From assembly GCA_947495035.1 (NCBI GenBank), contig CANLXI010000001.1, forward strand, positions 554,305 through 618,304: a stretch of DNA of 64,000 nt, written 5' to 3'. The stretch's first letter is position 1; each line of letters begins with the position of its first letter. The notes under the pieces were generated by a model that searched no databases, was not told where the DNA came from, and worked only from the letters and a program-made list of their open reading frames with translations. The position numbers and the translations under genes are program-made. Source of the stretch: an uncultured Granulosicoccus sp. Lineage in GTDB: Bacteria; Pseudomonadota; Gammaproteobacteria; Granulosicoccales; Granulosicoccaceae. Positions 27,867 through 36,650 of the stretch are shown here, piece after piece.

Positions 27867-29495
27867 TCAGGCCGCTTCAGCCGCTGGATCGGATTTCAGT
27901 ATCGGCAGGTATATTTTGAATGTGCTGCCTTGTCCCGGATTGCTCTCGACGACAATTGTCCCATCGTGATCGGTGATGATGCCGTAGGAAATGGAAAGAC
28001 CCAGCCCCGTACCTTCCCCGACAGGCTTGGTAGTGTAGAAGGGGTCGAACAGCTTGCCGATGTTTTCGGGTTCAATGCCCCGGCCGTTGTCCGTGATGGA
28101 GAGTACTACCTGTTCATCCAGAACGTCTGTGCTCACCAGAACCTCACCGAAATCGCTCATTGACTGTCCCGCATTGACCAGCAGATTCATGATGACCTGA
28201 TTCAGTTCTCCACGATTGGCAAGAACCGGCGGAATCGGCTTGAATGCTGTTCGGACCTCGCAACGGGTTTTCAATTCGGCGGTAAGAATCCGCAGTGTGG
28301 ATTCGGTACATTCGATGACATCACAGGGCATTTTCGTGTCGTGATTGGTATGCGAGAAATCACGCAGTCCCTTGACGATCTCCTGTACTCTCACGGCCCC
28401 TTCAATCGTATCGGTAATCAGTGTGTCAATGTCTTCGGTCACGAAGTCGATATCCTCGGCAGCCTCGAATGCGGCAATGCGGTCCCTGATCGCTGCTGCC
28501 GCTTCAGTATCTGCCATGGATACGCTTCGGTACATGGCCAGCAATTTCTGATAGACGGCGATGTACTTCGCCAAGGAGTGTGCATTGCTGTTGACGAAGG
28601 AAATGGGATTGTTTATTTCATGCGCGATACCGGCTGACAATTGACCAATGGACGCCAGCTTTTCTGCCTGCAGCAGTTTGGCTTGTGCGTCGGCCAGTTG
28701 TTGATGCGCGATTTTCAGCTCTTCATATTGCGCATTGATCTGCTCGGTCCTTCTGAGGACACGCTGTTCCAGTGTCTGATTGAGCTCCACAAGCTCACTC
28801 TCATAGCGGTCCCTGGTCTGGCGGGATTCCTTCAGGACGCTTGCCATCTGATTGAAGGCCAGGGCGACATCACCGACCTCATCGCCGCTATCGACTTTCG
28901 GGATCAGAGAATAGTCGCCTCGCGATACTCTTCGCGCCGCCTGACGCAGCACTTTCAACTGGCGTGTCAGATAAGTCCCGAGTGCGAAGGAGAAGATGGC
29001 GACCAATACCATTTCGACCACGGCAATCAGCGTGGACAATTGCCTCGATTCGGCCAGGCTGTCTTCAATGCTGGCAATGTCGAAGCCGATCTCGACGCGA
29101 CCGTATTCGACGCCACTGACTGCAATCGGTGCCGAGACGTCATACACGCCGTCAACCACGGACTCCAGACCATGATCCTCGATGAACGGCTCGTCCACGG
29201 TTGCCGAGTCACCTGCACTCGCCAACAGGAAGCCGTCAGGACTTCGTGTGCGAACATGGACGATATCGACATTACCTGCAAGCTCCGCACTGAAGGTCTC
29301 CAGGGAGGCCAGATCATAGGCCAGTACTGGATCCTTTGCCGTGGATGAAAACAGCATCGCAGTGGTATCGGCGCGCTTGATCAATGCCTCTTCCAGATTC
29401 TCGTGCATGTATTTCATTGTCGTGTAGACAAGTAATGCAAGCAGTATCGCCTCTATGAGCGCTACGCCGAGAACCGTTTTCAGCCGGATGGACAT
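27867..29495 (-). CDS. Membrane histidine kinase
   Basis: 542 residues: TM1 at ~8-27, a periplasmic sensor (~30-155), TM2 at ~157-178, HAMP (~180-235), a coiled coil (~240-300), HisKA with IAHEINNPISFVNSNAHSL and an HATPase domain with NQVIMNLLVNAGQSM, DNGRGIEPENIGKLFDPFYTTK and GTGLGLSIS. The HEINNP type belongs to the family that often works with separate receiver proteins. The gene ends a leftward group: EAL response regulator, PhnD-like binding protein, this kinase, with gaps of 24 and ~70 bp. The binding protein probably feeds ligand information to this kinase. Confidence 0.92.
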   Translation of the reverse strand: MSIRLKTVLGVALIEAILLALLVYTTMKYMHENLEEALIKRADTTAMLFSSTAKDPVLAYDLASLETFSAELAGNVDIVHVRTRSPDGFLLASAGDSATVDEPFIEDHGLESVVDGVYDVSAPIAVSGVEYGRVEIGFDIASIEDSLAESRQLSTLIAVVEMVLVAIFSFALGTYLTRQLKVLRQAARRVSRGDYSLIPKVDSGDEVGDVALAFNQMASVLKESRQTRDRYESELVELNQTLEQRVLRRTEQINAQYEELKIAHQQLADAQAKLLQAEKLASIGQLSAGIAHEINNPISFVNSNAHSLAKYIAVYQKLLAMYRSVSMADTEAAAAIRDRIAAFEAAEDIDFVTEDIDTLITDTIEGAVRVQEIVKGLRDFSHTNHDTKMPCDVIECTESTLRILTAELKTRCEVRTAFKPIPPVLANRGELNQVIMNLLVNAGQSMSDFGEVLVSTDVLDEQVVLSITDNGRGIEPENIGKLFDPFYTTKPVGEGTGLGLSISYGIITDHDGTIVVESNPGQGSTFKIYLPILKSDPAAEAA

Positions 29496-29519
29496 GGCAA
29501 TGGGTGAGCACTTGGGCCC

Positions 29520-30356
29520 TTACTGATCCTGTTCGGCAAGTTTGTCATTGTGCGATTCGAGTTTCCGAATGCCGAGATCTCGAACATCATTCCAACTGTT
29601 GTCCTCTGCCAACTGAATACCGGCGAAGCCCATGTCAGCCAGCAGGCGAGCACCGTCCTCCGTATTGGCGAAATCAACGAGTGCTCTGGTGAGTTTTTCC
29701 CTTTCGGTGATTGCGACGTCAGGATGCGCTGCGAAGGCGTGAGGCGTGTAGCCTGCGGACGTCCAGAGTATTCTCAATGATGCCTTGATGGCAGGATCCG
29801 TGTTGTTGAAGGTTCTGACGATTCCACCTCCCGCAGGCAACAGGCCTCGTGAGACTGCCATGTAGACCGAATCGTGCGAAGAGACATATCGAGGTTCGAT
29901 GCTCATGCCGATCTTCTCCATGTTGGCGATGGGAAGTATGGTTGCTGCAAAGGCAGCCGGCGAGGGGAAAGCCAGCGTCTGTCCATCCAGGTCTGTCAGT
30001 TCCCGGATGTCACTGTCTTTCCGAACGACGACGATGCCCTTGATACGCTTGTCACTCTGGTGAGCCATCGCAACGTAGCCCGGCGCCTCGTTGAACACCG
30101 TGAAGTGATAGGGGTTCATGTAGGCAAAATCGTACTCACCGGCTGCGAGTCGCTGCTCGAAAGTCGGAATATCCTTGGCCGTTGCAAAGCGTATGTCCAT
30201 GCCGGTCTGTTGACTGAGTTTCTGCAGTATTGGTGTCCACAGTTGAGCCAGTTTTGTCGAAGACTGCTGTGGCACGATTCCGAAGGTGTACTCGGTCGCA
30301 AGTACCGGAGAGATGCTGCCGAGGAAAATCAGCAGTAGTGCAAGGAATCGTGTCAT
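29520..30356 (-). CDS. PhnD-like periplasmic binding protein, without ABC partners
   Basis: 278 residues from the ATG at 30356, preceded by AGGAG; an upstream TTG extension is rejected. A signal peptide ends near SPVLATEY. The mature protein is a phosphate/phosphite/phosphonate-binding type II fold: YTFGIVPQQSSTKLAQ, RFATAKDIPTFEQRLAAG, YDFAYMNPYHF and the helix-cap region after LAFPSPAAFAAT. In the usual phnD setting it would serve an ABC importer, but no permease or ATPase is adjacent. It lies 24 bp before a sensor kinase gene, so a sensory rather than transport role is likely. The true ligand is unknown. Confidence 0.85.
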   Translation of the reverse strand: MTRFLALLLIFLGSISPVLATEYTFGIVPQQSSTKLAQLWTPILQKLSQQTGMDIRFATAKDIPTFEQRLAAGEYDFAYMNPYHFTVFNEAPGYVAMAHQSDKRIKGIVVVRKDSDIRELTDLDGQTLAFPSPAAFAATILPIANMEKIGMSIEPRYVSSHDSVYMAVSRGLLPAGGGIVRTFNNTDPAIKASLRILWTSAGYTPHAFAAHPDVAITEREKLTRALVDFANTEDGARLLADMGFAGIQLAEDNSWNDVRDLGIRKLESHNDKLAEQDQ

Positions 30357-30428
30357 TGTAGTGATCTCCTGGTTGTCATTGCCAAGCGCCACAACAGGCT
30401 CTTCGGTAGCAGCCCGGAGGTAGTCTGG

Positions 30429-32126
30429 CTATCCTGAGTTGACAGACAATCGGCGTTCGCCGATTGTCAACGGTGTGGTAAGCGCACTGGTTTTTTCGAT
30501 GAATTCGGCAGTCGACACAGGTGGGCTGAAATAGTAGCCCTGTATCAGATCGCACTCGAACTCCCTGAGTACCGTCAACTGCTCACCGGTCTCGACACCT
30601 TCAGCCACCAGTTGCATACCCAGATCGTGTCCAAGCCTGATCAGGTTTCTGACCAGCGTTCGCTTTTCTGTTGATTCCAGCATGGGCAGAATGAAGGCGC
30701 GGTCTATCTTGACTGTGTCGACAGGTAGCCGGCTCAGGTAGCTCAGCGATGAATAGCCAGTACCGAAGTCGTCAATCGACAATCTGACGCCGAGTTTGCG
30801 GATTTGCGTGAGAATCTCGATCACTTTGTGCATGTCATCCAGCATCATGCTTTCGGTGATCTCAAGCTCGAGGTTTGACGGTTGAAACCGATGGGTGTCA
30901 AGTGTGTGCATAAGTCGTTGTAGAAAATTGGTGTCATTCAATTGTCTGGGCGAGACATTCACGGAAATGACCGGACTGGTCATGGTGTCAGGAAACCACT
31001 CGCGCCATTGACGAACAGCTTCATTGATCACCCATTCGCCGATTTCGGTAATCAATCCGCTACGCTCTGCCAACGGGATGAATTCGGTTGGTGAAACGAC
31101 ACCCAGACTCTCGCTGTGCCAGCGCAGAAGTGCCTCCGCGCCGCGCATTTCGTGGGTCGATGTTTCGATCTTTGGCTGGTAATGCAGAGAGAGTTCCTGA
31201 CGGCTCAATGCCGAATTCAGGCTGATCTCCAGTCTTGACTTTCTGCCATGGGTTGCCAGCATGCGCCTGTCGTAGACGACGATGGAATCGGAGCGAGCAG
31301 TCTTTGCGTTCTGCATGGCAAGTTGCGCTTTTCGAAGGAGCGCTGCACCCTCAAGGTCGTCAGGCTCCACTTCTGCAAAGGCCACATCGTATTCGACGCG
31401 ATGTTTCTGTTCATGTACGACCGCGTTGACAGGCAATTCACTCAATAGTGACTGCACCGCTGATGGCATGTCCTGGTCAGAATCTGCAAGATCGAGAAAG
31501 GCGCAGAAGTGTCGATCATCCGTCAAACCCAGTAGCCGGGTTGTGGACGGGATAGTACCAACCACGGGCAGCGCGCCCAACATTCGAAGCAGATCCTCGG
31601 CACTCAGATGCTCCTCCATGCTCTCCAGATTTCTGACAGCGATCAGAGCCATTGCCGAGCGTGGTGGCCTGTCACGCGACAGGATGGAATCCAGGTGCTG
31701 AAGCAGTGGTGCCTGTTTGAACAGTGCCTTGCCCGGGTCCCAATAGACTCTGGACTCCCAGATTGCCACCGCAGCGCCAATTTCACTGATCAGGAGCTCG
31801 TCATTCCAGGGCTTTGTCAGGAATCTCGAGACAGCGCCCTGATTGATCGCATCAATGGTCGCTTTCTGGTCATTGTTGCCACTGAGAATCATGCGAACCG
31901 TGTCGGGACTGATTTCGCGAATGATGCCCAGCAATTCTGCACCGCTTGTCTCGGGCATGCAGTAGTCTGACACGAGGACGGCAACGGTCGATGCTCGCAG
32001 AATCTCCAATGCCTCGGTCGGGCTCTCGGCCGTCAGAACTTGCAGAGGTGATTGACGGAAGGTGCGCACGATCGCCCTTAGAATCGCGGGTTCATCGTCG
32101 ACGAAAAGCACGATCGGTTCAATCAT
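30429..32126 (-). CDS. Response regulator with degenerate GGDEF and intact EAL domain
   Basis: 565 residues. An N-terminal receiver domain (FVDDEPAILRA, phospho-Asp in VLVSDYCMPETSG, FLTKPW) is followed by a GGDEF-like region (~150-300) with no GGDEF motif. The EAL domain (~305-550) keeps its catalytic set: EALLRW, VNVSPRQLN, LELEITESMM, IDDFGTGYSS, VKIDRAF, AEGVET and QGYYFSPP. It should hydrolyse cyclic di-GMP under control of phosphorylation. It is first in the leftward group with the PhnD-like protein and the kinase, which is the probable phosphate donor. Confidence 0.92.
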   Translation of the reverse strand: MIEPIVLFVDDEPAILRAIVRTFRQSPLQVLTAESPTEALEILRASTVAVLVSDYCMPETSGAELLGIIREISPDTVRMILSGNNDQKATIDAINQGAVSRFLTKPWNDELLISEIGAAVAIWESRVYWDPGKALFKQAPLLQHLDSILSRDRPPRSAMALIAVRNLESMEEHLSAEDLLRMLGALPVVGTIPSTTRLLGLTDDRHFCAFLDLADSDQDMPSAVQSLLSELPVNAVVHEQKHRVEYDVAFAEVEPDDLEGAALLRKAQLAMQNAKTARSDSIVVYDRRMLATHGRKSRLEISLNSALSRQELSLHYQPKIETSTHEMRGAEALLRWHSESLGVVSPTEFIPLAERSGLITEIGEWVINEAVRQWREWFPDTMTSPVISVNVSPRQLNDTNFLQRLMHTLDTHRFQPSNLELEITESMMLDDMHKVIEILTQIRKLGVRLSIDDFGTGYSSLSYLSRLPVDTVKIDRAFILPMLESTEKRTLVRNLIRLGHDLGMQLVAEGVETGEQLTVLREFECDLIQGYYFSPPVSTAEFIEKTSALTTPLTIGERRLSVNSG

Positions 32127-32417
32127 TGGGTACCGTCCGGGTGTTCCGAGTAACTCGGGGCGACCTGTTTGACCTCTTCAAGTATTGGCGACATCCCTCT
32201 CTATCGACTTCGGCACTTGCCGACTTGAAGAGCACACCCGGTAATGGCGAGTCTGTCGCCTGCCGAGAGCAAGACCGAGACCGAGACCGAGACCGAGCTC
32301 GGGCCAGGCTGATACCTGGCCCGTCATCCGGATGAATATCGGGCCTGGAGCGAGACCATTACAGCCCTGGATTCGACTGATTGCCGTGGATGATTGGCCA
32401 GTACGCCATCCCTCGCA
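32127..32417. repeat. Intergenic block with GACCGA hexamer repeat and strong hairpin
   Basis: Between the G8 lipoprotein stop and the EAL gene start there are four exact GACCGA units (32273-32296). They are followed by a 9-bp perfect inverted repeat, CGGGCCAGG and CCTGGCCCG, with a 6-base loop at 32300-32323. The hairpin may end the leftward transcript of the G8 gene; it lacks a clear T-run. No gene seen here. Confidence 0.6.
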
Positions 32418-34871
32418 TTACCACACGATGCTCATGTAGTCACTGGCCTCCCAGCTTTTGCCTTCAGCCTGCATCTTCACGAACAGAGAGTCGGCAATAC
32501 GAATGTAACGTTTGCCCGGACCCTGACGCAGATCGGCAAGACTGGCGGCCAGCGTGTAGTCGCGATCCAGAATGGTTGCGGATGCCGGCATGGACTTCAG
32601 CTCCAGTGTGACCGTGTCTCCTTGGTGCAGATAGGCCAGCAAGATGTTGAGTCTGCCAATGTCGAACAGTTTCTGATCGAATTCGTAGCCGTAGTAGTGC
32701 CTGTCGTGGTTGACCGACACCACGCTCTGGTAGCTCGAACGAGGTTCCAGCGGGTTCACGGTGAAACGCAATCCGTCACTACGAGTGTGTTTGATGGGTG
32801 GAAGTCTTGTTGTTTTTCGAAAATCCAGGCGGACCCAGCCGTAGCGATTGTCACACAAGCGGCCCGTGCCGATAGGCGCAGTACAGGTGTCATCGACCAT
32901 CATGGGGTGGTCGGCCACAAGTGCGGTGTTCGGAGCAAGGCCCAGGCTACCGTCCAGATCATGTATCACGGCTCCCCATTGCGAGGGGCGCAATTCATCG
33001 ATCGACTTGCGACGATCATACAGATTGAAGCTGTTGTCGTAGCTCACACCACTGACTCGACCACTGGTAAGACGATTGGCAGCATCGCGTGCGCCGAACA
33101 GATAGCTGGGACCATAGTCATCGTTGTAGTTCACGAAGTGCACGTTTTCGAAGATGACTCCGAAATCATAGATGCCAATGGCGCTGCGTTGTCGGCCGAT
33201 GCCTTCGGCCGAGAGGCTGCTATTGGCCACGAACAGGGAGTCGCGGATGGTTACGGGCCGAGGCGCCACGAAGGCAGCTTTCCTGGCATGACCACTGTCG
33301 GTCAATACAAGATTGGTAAACAGCTGGTTGCCCTTGCATGGCCAGACAGCGCCGTCACCGCCGGTGAACACGGTGAGATTTTCGATATGTGCCTGGTTCG
33401 GCGGCAGATAGCCTTCCGCTCCCTGGCCGGCTTCACAGGAGCTGAACCCCATGTTGCTCGAATGCACACGGTTGTCACTGAACTTGCCAAACGGCGAGGT
33501 CAGTGGCGAGACGTTTGCGTAGCGCGCCAGTGAAGCGGATGCGCCGGTTACCTGCTCGTCGGTGTCATACCAGAATCCCAGTCCATCACTGCCGGCAGCG
33601 GCATTGCCGGTAAAGACGTTGTCACCATTGCTGATCCAGAACGTGGAGGGGCCACGGGCCGCCTGGCCTGTCTCGATATCGCTGGGTATCAGAGCCATAT
33701 CTCTGGCCGGTTTGCGAGTCAGCAGACCTAGATTGTGGTCGAAGACATTGCCGGTTTCGCCACCATCTTCCAGAAAGTAGCCATGGCCGATGTGGTCCAT
33801 GCAGACATTGTCCTGCACCAGAGCGTTATGCGATCCATGCACTGTCACGCAGCGATTGTAGCTGCGCCGAATGCTGGAATGGCGTATGTACTGTCCACCG
33901 ACATCACCTGCCAGGTGCCAGTGAAACGGATAGCGTCCGAGAATGCCTTCCTGCCCCATGCGATTCATTTCCACCCCGGAGAACAGGCCTTCGGAACCCT
34001 GCATGATCATGACATGGCCACCGAAGCGCGTCGATTCGGATTGCTCGTCTCCCTGAATACGTATATTGCGACTCAGCAGTGCCACTTCGGCACGTGTATC
34101 GGCAGTCCAGGTTCGTTGACCATTGCTGAATGTCTGGATCTCACCGAAGTGCGTATGGAACAGTCCCTTGTTCAATACAAGGTGTCGTCCATCGATGGTG
34201 GTAATCTGGCGAACCTCGGCTTCCTCCATGTCATCACCGGTAGCCGTGATGACGATCCAGTCACCGACACGCCAGTCCGGCGCCTGTTCAAGTACCAGTG
34301 TGTCACTTCCCGGTCGTACGGTTTCATCCAGCATCAGCCAGGAGGTACGCGCTTCTCCATGCAACCAGATACGCCCGCCACCCATCGCCGACAGCATCTT
34401 GGTTCCCATGCCCATGACCGATGCCGTTCGATCATTGCCATTCAGAGTGATGTCGAGCTGGTGGGTGTACGGTGCATCCGGTGTACCGCAGACGAAGTTG
34501 CCATGCACCATGATCCAGTCCGCGCTGATATTCAGGTCCTGCGAGGCACATTCAACCTGGCCGTTGATGGTCAGTGAGTCCACTGCGAGGTTCTGGTCCA
34601 GAAGCAGTATCTGATCGCGTTCAACGACGATGTCTCCGCTGCTCGGCGCTTTTCCACTCTGCAACTGGTCGTCAGACCAGGCGTTGGTATCCGACCAGTG
34701 CAACCGCTTGTTCGTGCTGGCTTGCAACTCGGCGGAGAACTCGGCAGCCTGCGAGTGACTCTGGTGGGCAAGTGCGTCGCTGTCAGTGACATCCGAGGGG
34801 GATGACGCCGAGCAGGCAGACAATGCGATCAGGGTCAGTATCGGCAGGATTCCTGCCGCTGACCGGCGCAT
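32418..34871 (-). CDS. G8-domain lipoprotein with parallel beta-helix (CEMIP/TMEM2-like architecture)
   Basis: 817 residues from the ATG at 34871, which directly gives a lipoprotein signal (ILTLIALSAC); an ATG at 34964 adds 31 residues and is possible. Longer frames would overlap jetA and are rejected. Residues ~40-130 form a G8 domain (LHWSDTNAWSDDQ, GDIVVERDQILLLDQN, DLNISADWIMVHGNF). The next ~500 residues look like right-handed beta-helix coils (ALVQDNVCMDHIGHGYFLEDG). Eukaryotic relatives CEMIP and TMEM2 are linked to hyaluronan breakdown, so a surface glycan role is conceivable. It is divergent from the Wadjet operon; any functional link is unknown. Confidence 0.82.
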   Translation of the reverse strand: MRRSAAGILPILTLIALSACSASSPSDVTDSDALAHQSHSQAAEFSAELQASTNKRLHWSDTNAWSDDQLQSGKAPSSGDIVVERDQILLLDQNLAVDSLTINGQVECASQDLNISADWIMVHGNFVCGTPDAPYTHQLDITLNGNDRTASVMGMGTKMLSAMGGGRIWLHGEARTSWLMLDETVRPGSDTLVLEQAPDWRVGDWIVITATGDDMEEAEVRQITTIDGRHLVLNKGLFHTHFGEIQTFSNGQRTWTADTRAEVALLSRNIRIQGDEQSESTRFGGHVMIMQGSEGLFSGVEMNRMGQEGILGRYPFHWHLAGDVGGQYIRHSSIRRSYNRCVTVHGSHNALVQDNVCMDHIGHGYFLEDGGETGNVFDHNLGLLTRKPARDMALIPSDIETGQAARGPSTFWISNGDNVFTGNAAAGSDGLGFWYDTDEQVTGASASLARYANVSPLTSPFGKFSDNRVHSSNMGFSSCEAGQGAEGYLPPNQAHIENLTVFTGGDGAVWPCKGNQLFTNLVLTDSGHARKAAFVAPRPVTIRDSLFVANSSLSAEGIGRQRSAIGIYDFGVIFENVHFVNYNDDYGPSYLFGARDAANRLTSGRVSGVSYDNSFNLYDRRKSIDELRPSQWGAVIHDLDGSLGLAPNTALVADHPMMVDDTCTAPIGTGRLCDNRYGWVRLDFRKTTRLPPIKHTRSDGLRFTVNPLEPRSSYQSVVSVNHDRHYYGYEFDQKLFDIGRLNILLAYLHQGDTVTLELKSMPASATILDRDYTLAASLADLRQGPGKRYIRIADSLFVKMQAEGKSWEASDYMSIVW

Positions 34872-35159
34872 TGCCTTCACCGGTTGTTCGAGTGCGCCGG
34901 TCAAGGAGGCCGGAGAAGCTGATGATCGCGGAATTCGTGATACAGATGGCAGAGTGATTGACATGTGAGCATGTTCTTGTAATTGTCTGGCGAGAATTAT
35001 CCGCCGGCAGACGAGGCTCATCTGTGCAGTGATGCGGGAAACGATCGTGATTTGATGCCGGTTTTGCCCGAAAAGCGGAAAAATGTGATTGTGGTCGGAA
35101 ATCGCTACCTGAACGGCAAGTTGCGCCGCTTGGGTGCTTGATCCGTTATCATCCAGCGT

Positions 35160-36650
35160 GTGAGCCAAGACCGCACCCACGTCTACATTACTGCCCGAAC
35201 TCAGCATCCTGCCTGGGTGCTGTTGGCGTCTCGGCGAGCACCGCTGGTCATCGCCTGTCTGCAATCGATCTTCGAGGAAGCCCATGACGGTGTGCTCATG
35301 GACGATGCCTTGCACTCCCTTGCAGCCATGCTGGCACCCTATGCCAATGATGAGCACTACGAGATCGATCCGGCTCGTCTGCCACAGCTTGCGGGGAGGG
35401 AGCTGCGTCAGTGGATTCGCCGTTCGTTGATCATCGAGCGTGGTGGCCGCATTTACGCTACCGATGCCTTGCAGGCTGCCATCAATTTCGTGGAAGGCCT
35501 GGATAACCGAATGATGACGTCCACCGCGTCACGACTGTCTGTGGTGCAGAGGGAAATCGAACGCCTGGAGTCGGGGCTCAACCCCGATGCCGGACAACGA
35601 GTGGCAAGTCTGGAACGTCGTATTGCCGAACTGCAACGCGAGCTTGTCGCTGCCCAGGCGGGCGATGTGCCGGTACTGGACGATGTCGAAGCGATGGAGC
35701 GCATTCGAGAAATCTACACTCTGGCCACAGGCTTGCGTGCGGATTTCCGTCGAGTCGAGGATTCGTGGCGTGAGGCCGACAAGGTGCTCAGGCACAACAT
35801 CATCAATGAGCAGCGGCATCGCGGCAATATTGTCGATCAATTGCTTGACGGACATGAAGCGTTGCTCGATACCGCCGAAGGGCGGGTGTTCGAGAATTTT
35901 CAGGCGCAGCTTCGTCAATCCACCGATCTGGACCTGATGCGTGAGCGATTGCGCGACATACTCTTGCACGAAGTCAGTGAAAGGGCGTTGACGCAGCAGC
36001 AGCAGAACGATCTGCGGTTTCTGGTTGGTCGTCTGGTCAAGGAATCGGAGGTAGTCTTTCAGGCTCGTGCGCGCAGTGAACGCGATGTAAAGGGTTTTCT
36101 GAAAACCGGTCTGGCCGCCGAGCATCATCGCGTCGGTCAACTGCTTGCCGAAATATTCCAGGAAATGCTGCAGCTTGATTGGCAGCAGGCGGCCACGCGC
36201 CGAACGGCATCGCCTCTGCCGCCCGTGGCGATTCCCATCGCCGGTATACCGCTGATTGAACGGTTGCGCTACAAATCGCTGGATAGTGATACCGCTGCCG
36301 AGCTGGATCTCTCGCAGGCCAACGCAGAGGCCGCTGCCCTGGATACGGAATTCTGGGTAGACTTCGATGGTCTGGATCGCGAAGTGGTCATTGCCGAAAC
36401 GCTGGCACTGCTCAAGGAACAGGGGCGGCCACTGTCGCTGGCCGAGTTGGCGGCGGCGCTACCGCCAAGTCATGATCTGGAGACCTTCGCCCTGTGGATC
36501 ACCATGGCACGAGAAGCGGGAATCGAAATCATCACGAACCAGCGCGAGTCGGTCGACTTGACTGATGAAGAATCCGGAACCTGGCGGTTTTCACTACCGC
36601 TGACAAGACTTGACGAACTGTCAGTCTCGGCCATCGAGTGGGATATCTGA
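35160..36650 (+). CDS. jetA: Wadjet anti-plasmid protein JetA (DUF3375, kleisin-like)
   Basis: 496 residues from a GTG. It matches the DUF3375 family (MksF-like): an N-terminal winged-helix part (HPAWVLLASRRAPLVIACLQ), long helical and coiled-coil centre (~120-340) and a C-terminal winged-helix segment (VVIAETLALLKEQGRPLSLAELA). In type I Wadjet it is the kleisin that bridges the JetC ATPase and carries JetB. The complex extrudes DNA loops, and JetD then cuts small circular DNA, blocking plasmids. The next gene begins at the base after its stop codon, so the operon is tightly coupled. Identity rests largely on the full four-gene order. Confidence 0.93.
   Translation: MSQDRTHVYITARTQHPAWVLLASRRAPLVIACLQSIFEEAHDGVLMDDALHSLAAMLAPYANDEHYEIDPARLPQLAGRELRQWIRRSLIIERGGRIYATDALQAAINFVEGLDNRMMTSTASRLSVVQREIERLESGLNPDAGQRVASLERRIAELQRELVAAQAGDVPVLDDVEAMERIREIYTLATGLRADFRRVEDSWREADKVLRHNIINEQRHRGNIVDQLLDGHEALLDTAEGRVFENFQAQLRQSTDLDLMRERLRDILLHEVSERALTQQQQNDLRFLVGRLVKESEVVFQARARSERDVKGFLKTGLAAEHHRVGQLLAEIFQEMLQLDWQQAATRRTASPLPPVAIPIAGIPLIERLRYKSLDSDTAAELDLSQANAEAAALDTEFWVDFDGLDREVVIAETLALLKEQGRPLSLAELAAALPPSHDLETFALWITMAREAGIEIITNQRESVDLTDEESGTWRFSLPLTRLDELSVSAIEWDI

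Noticed and set aside
29520..30356. Phosphonate ABC importer component (phnD)
   Set aside because: No phnC or phnE partners nearby and the gene is placed with signalling genes, so a transport assignment and gene symbol are not justified.
32418..35357. Longer version of the G8 protein starting at 35357
   Set aside because: The first ~160 codons would overlap jetA on the other strand and would bury the lipoprotein signal; starts at 34871 or 34964 are more sensible.
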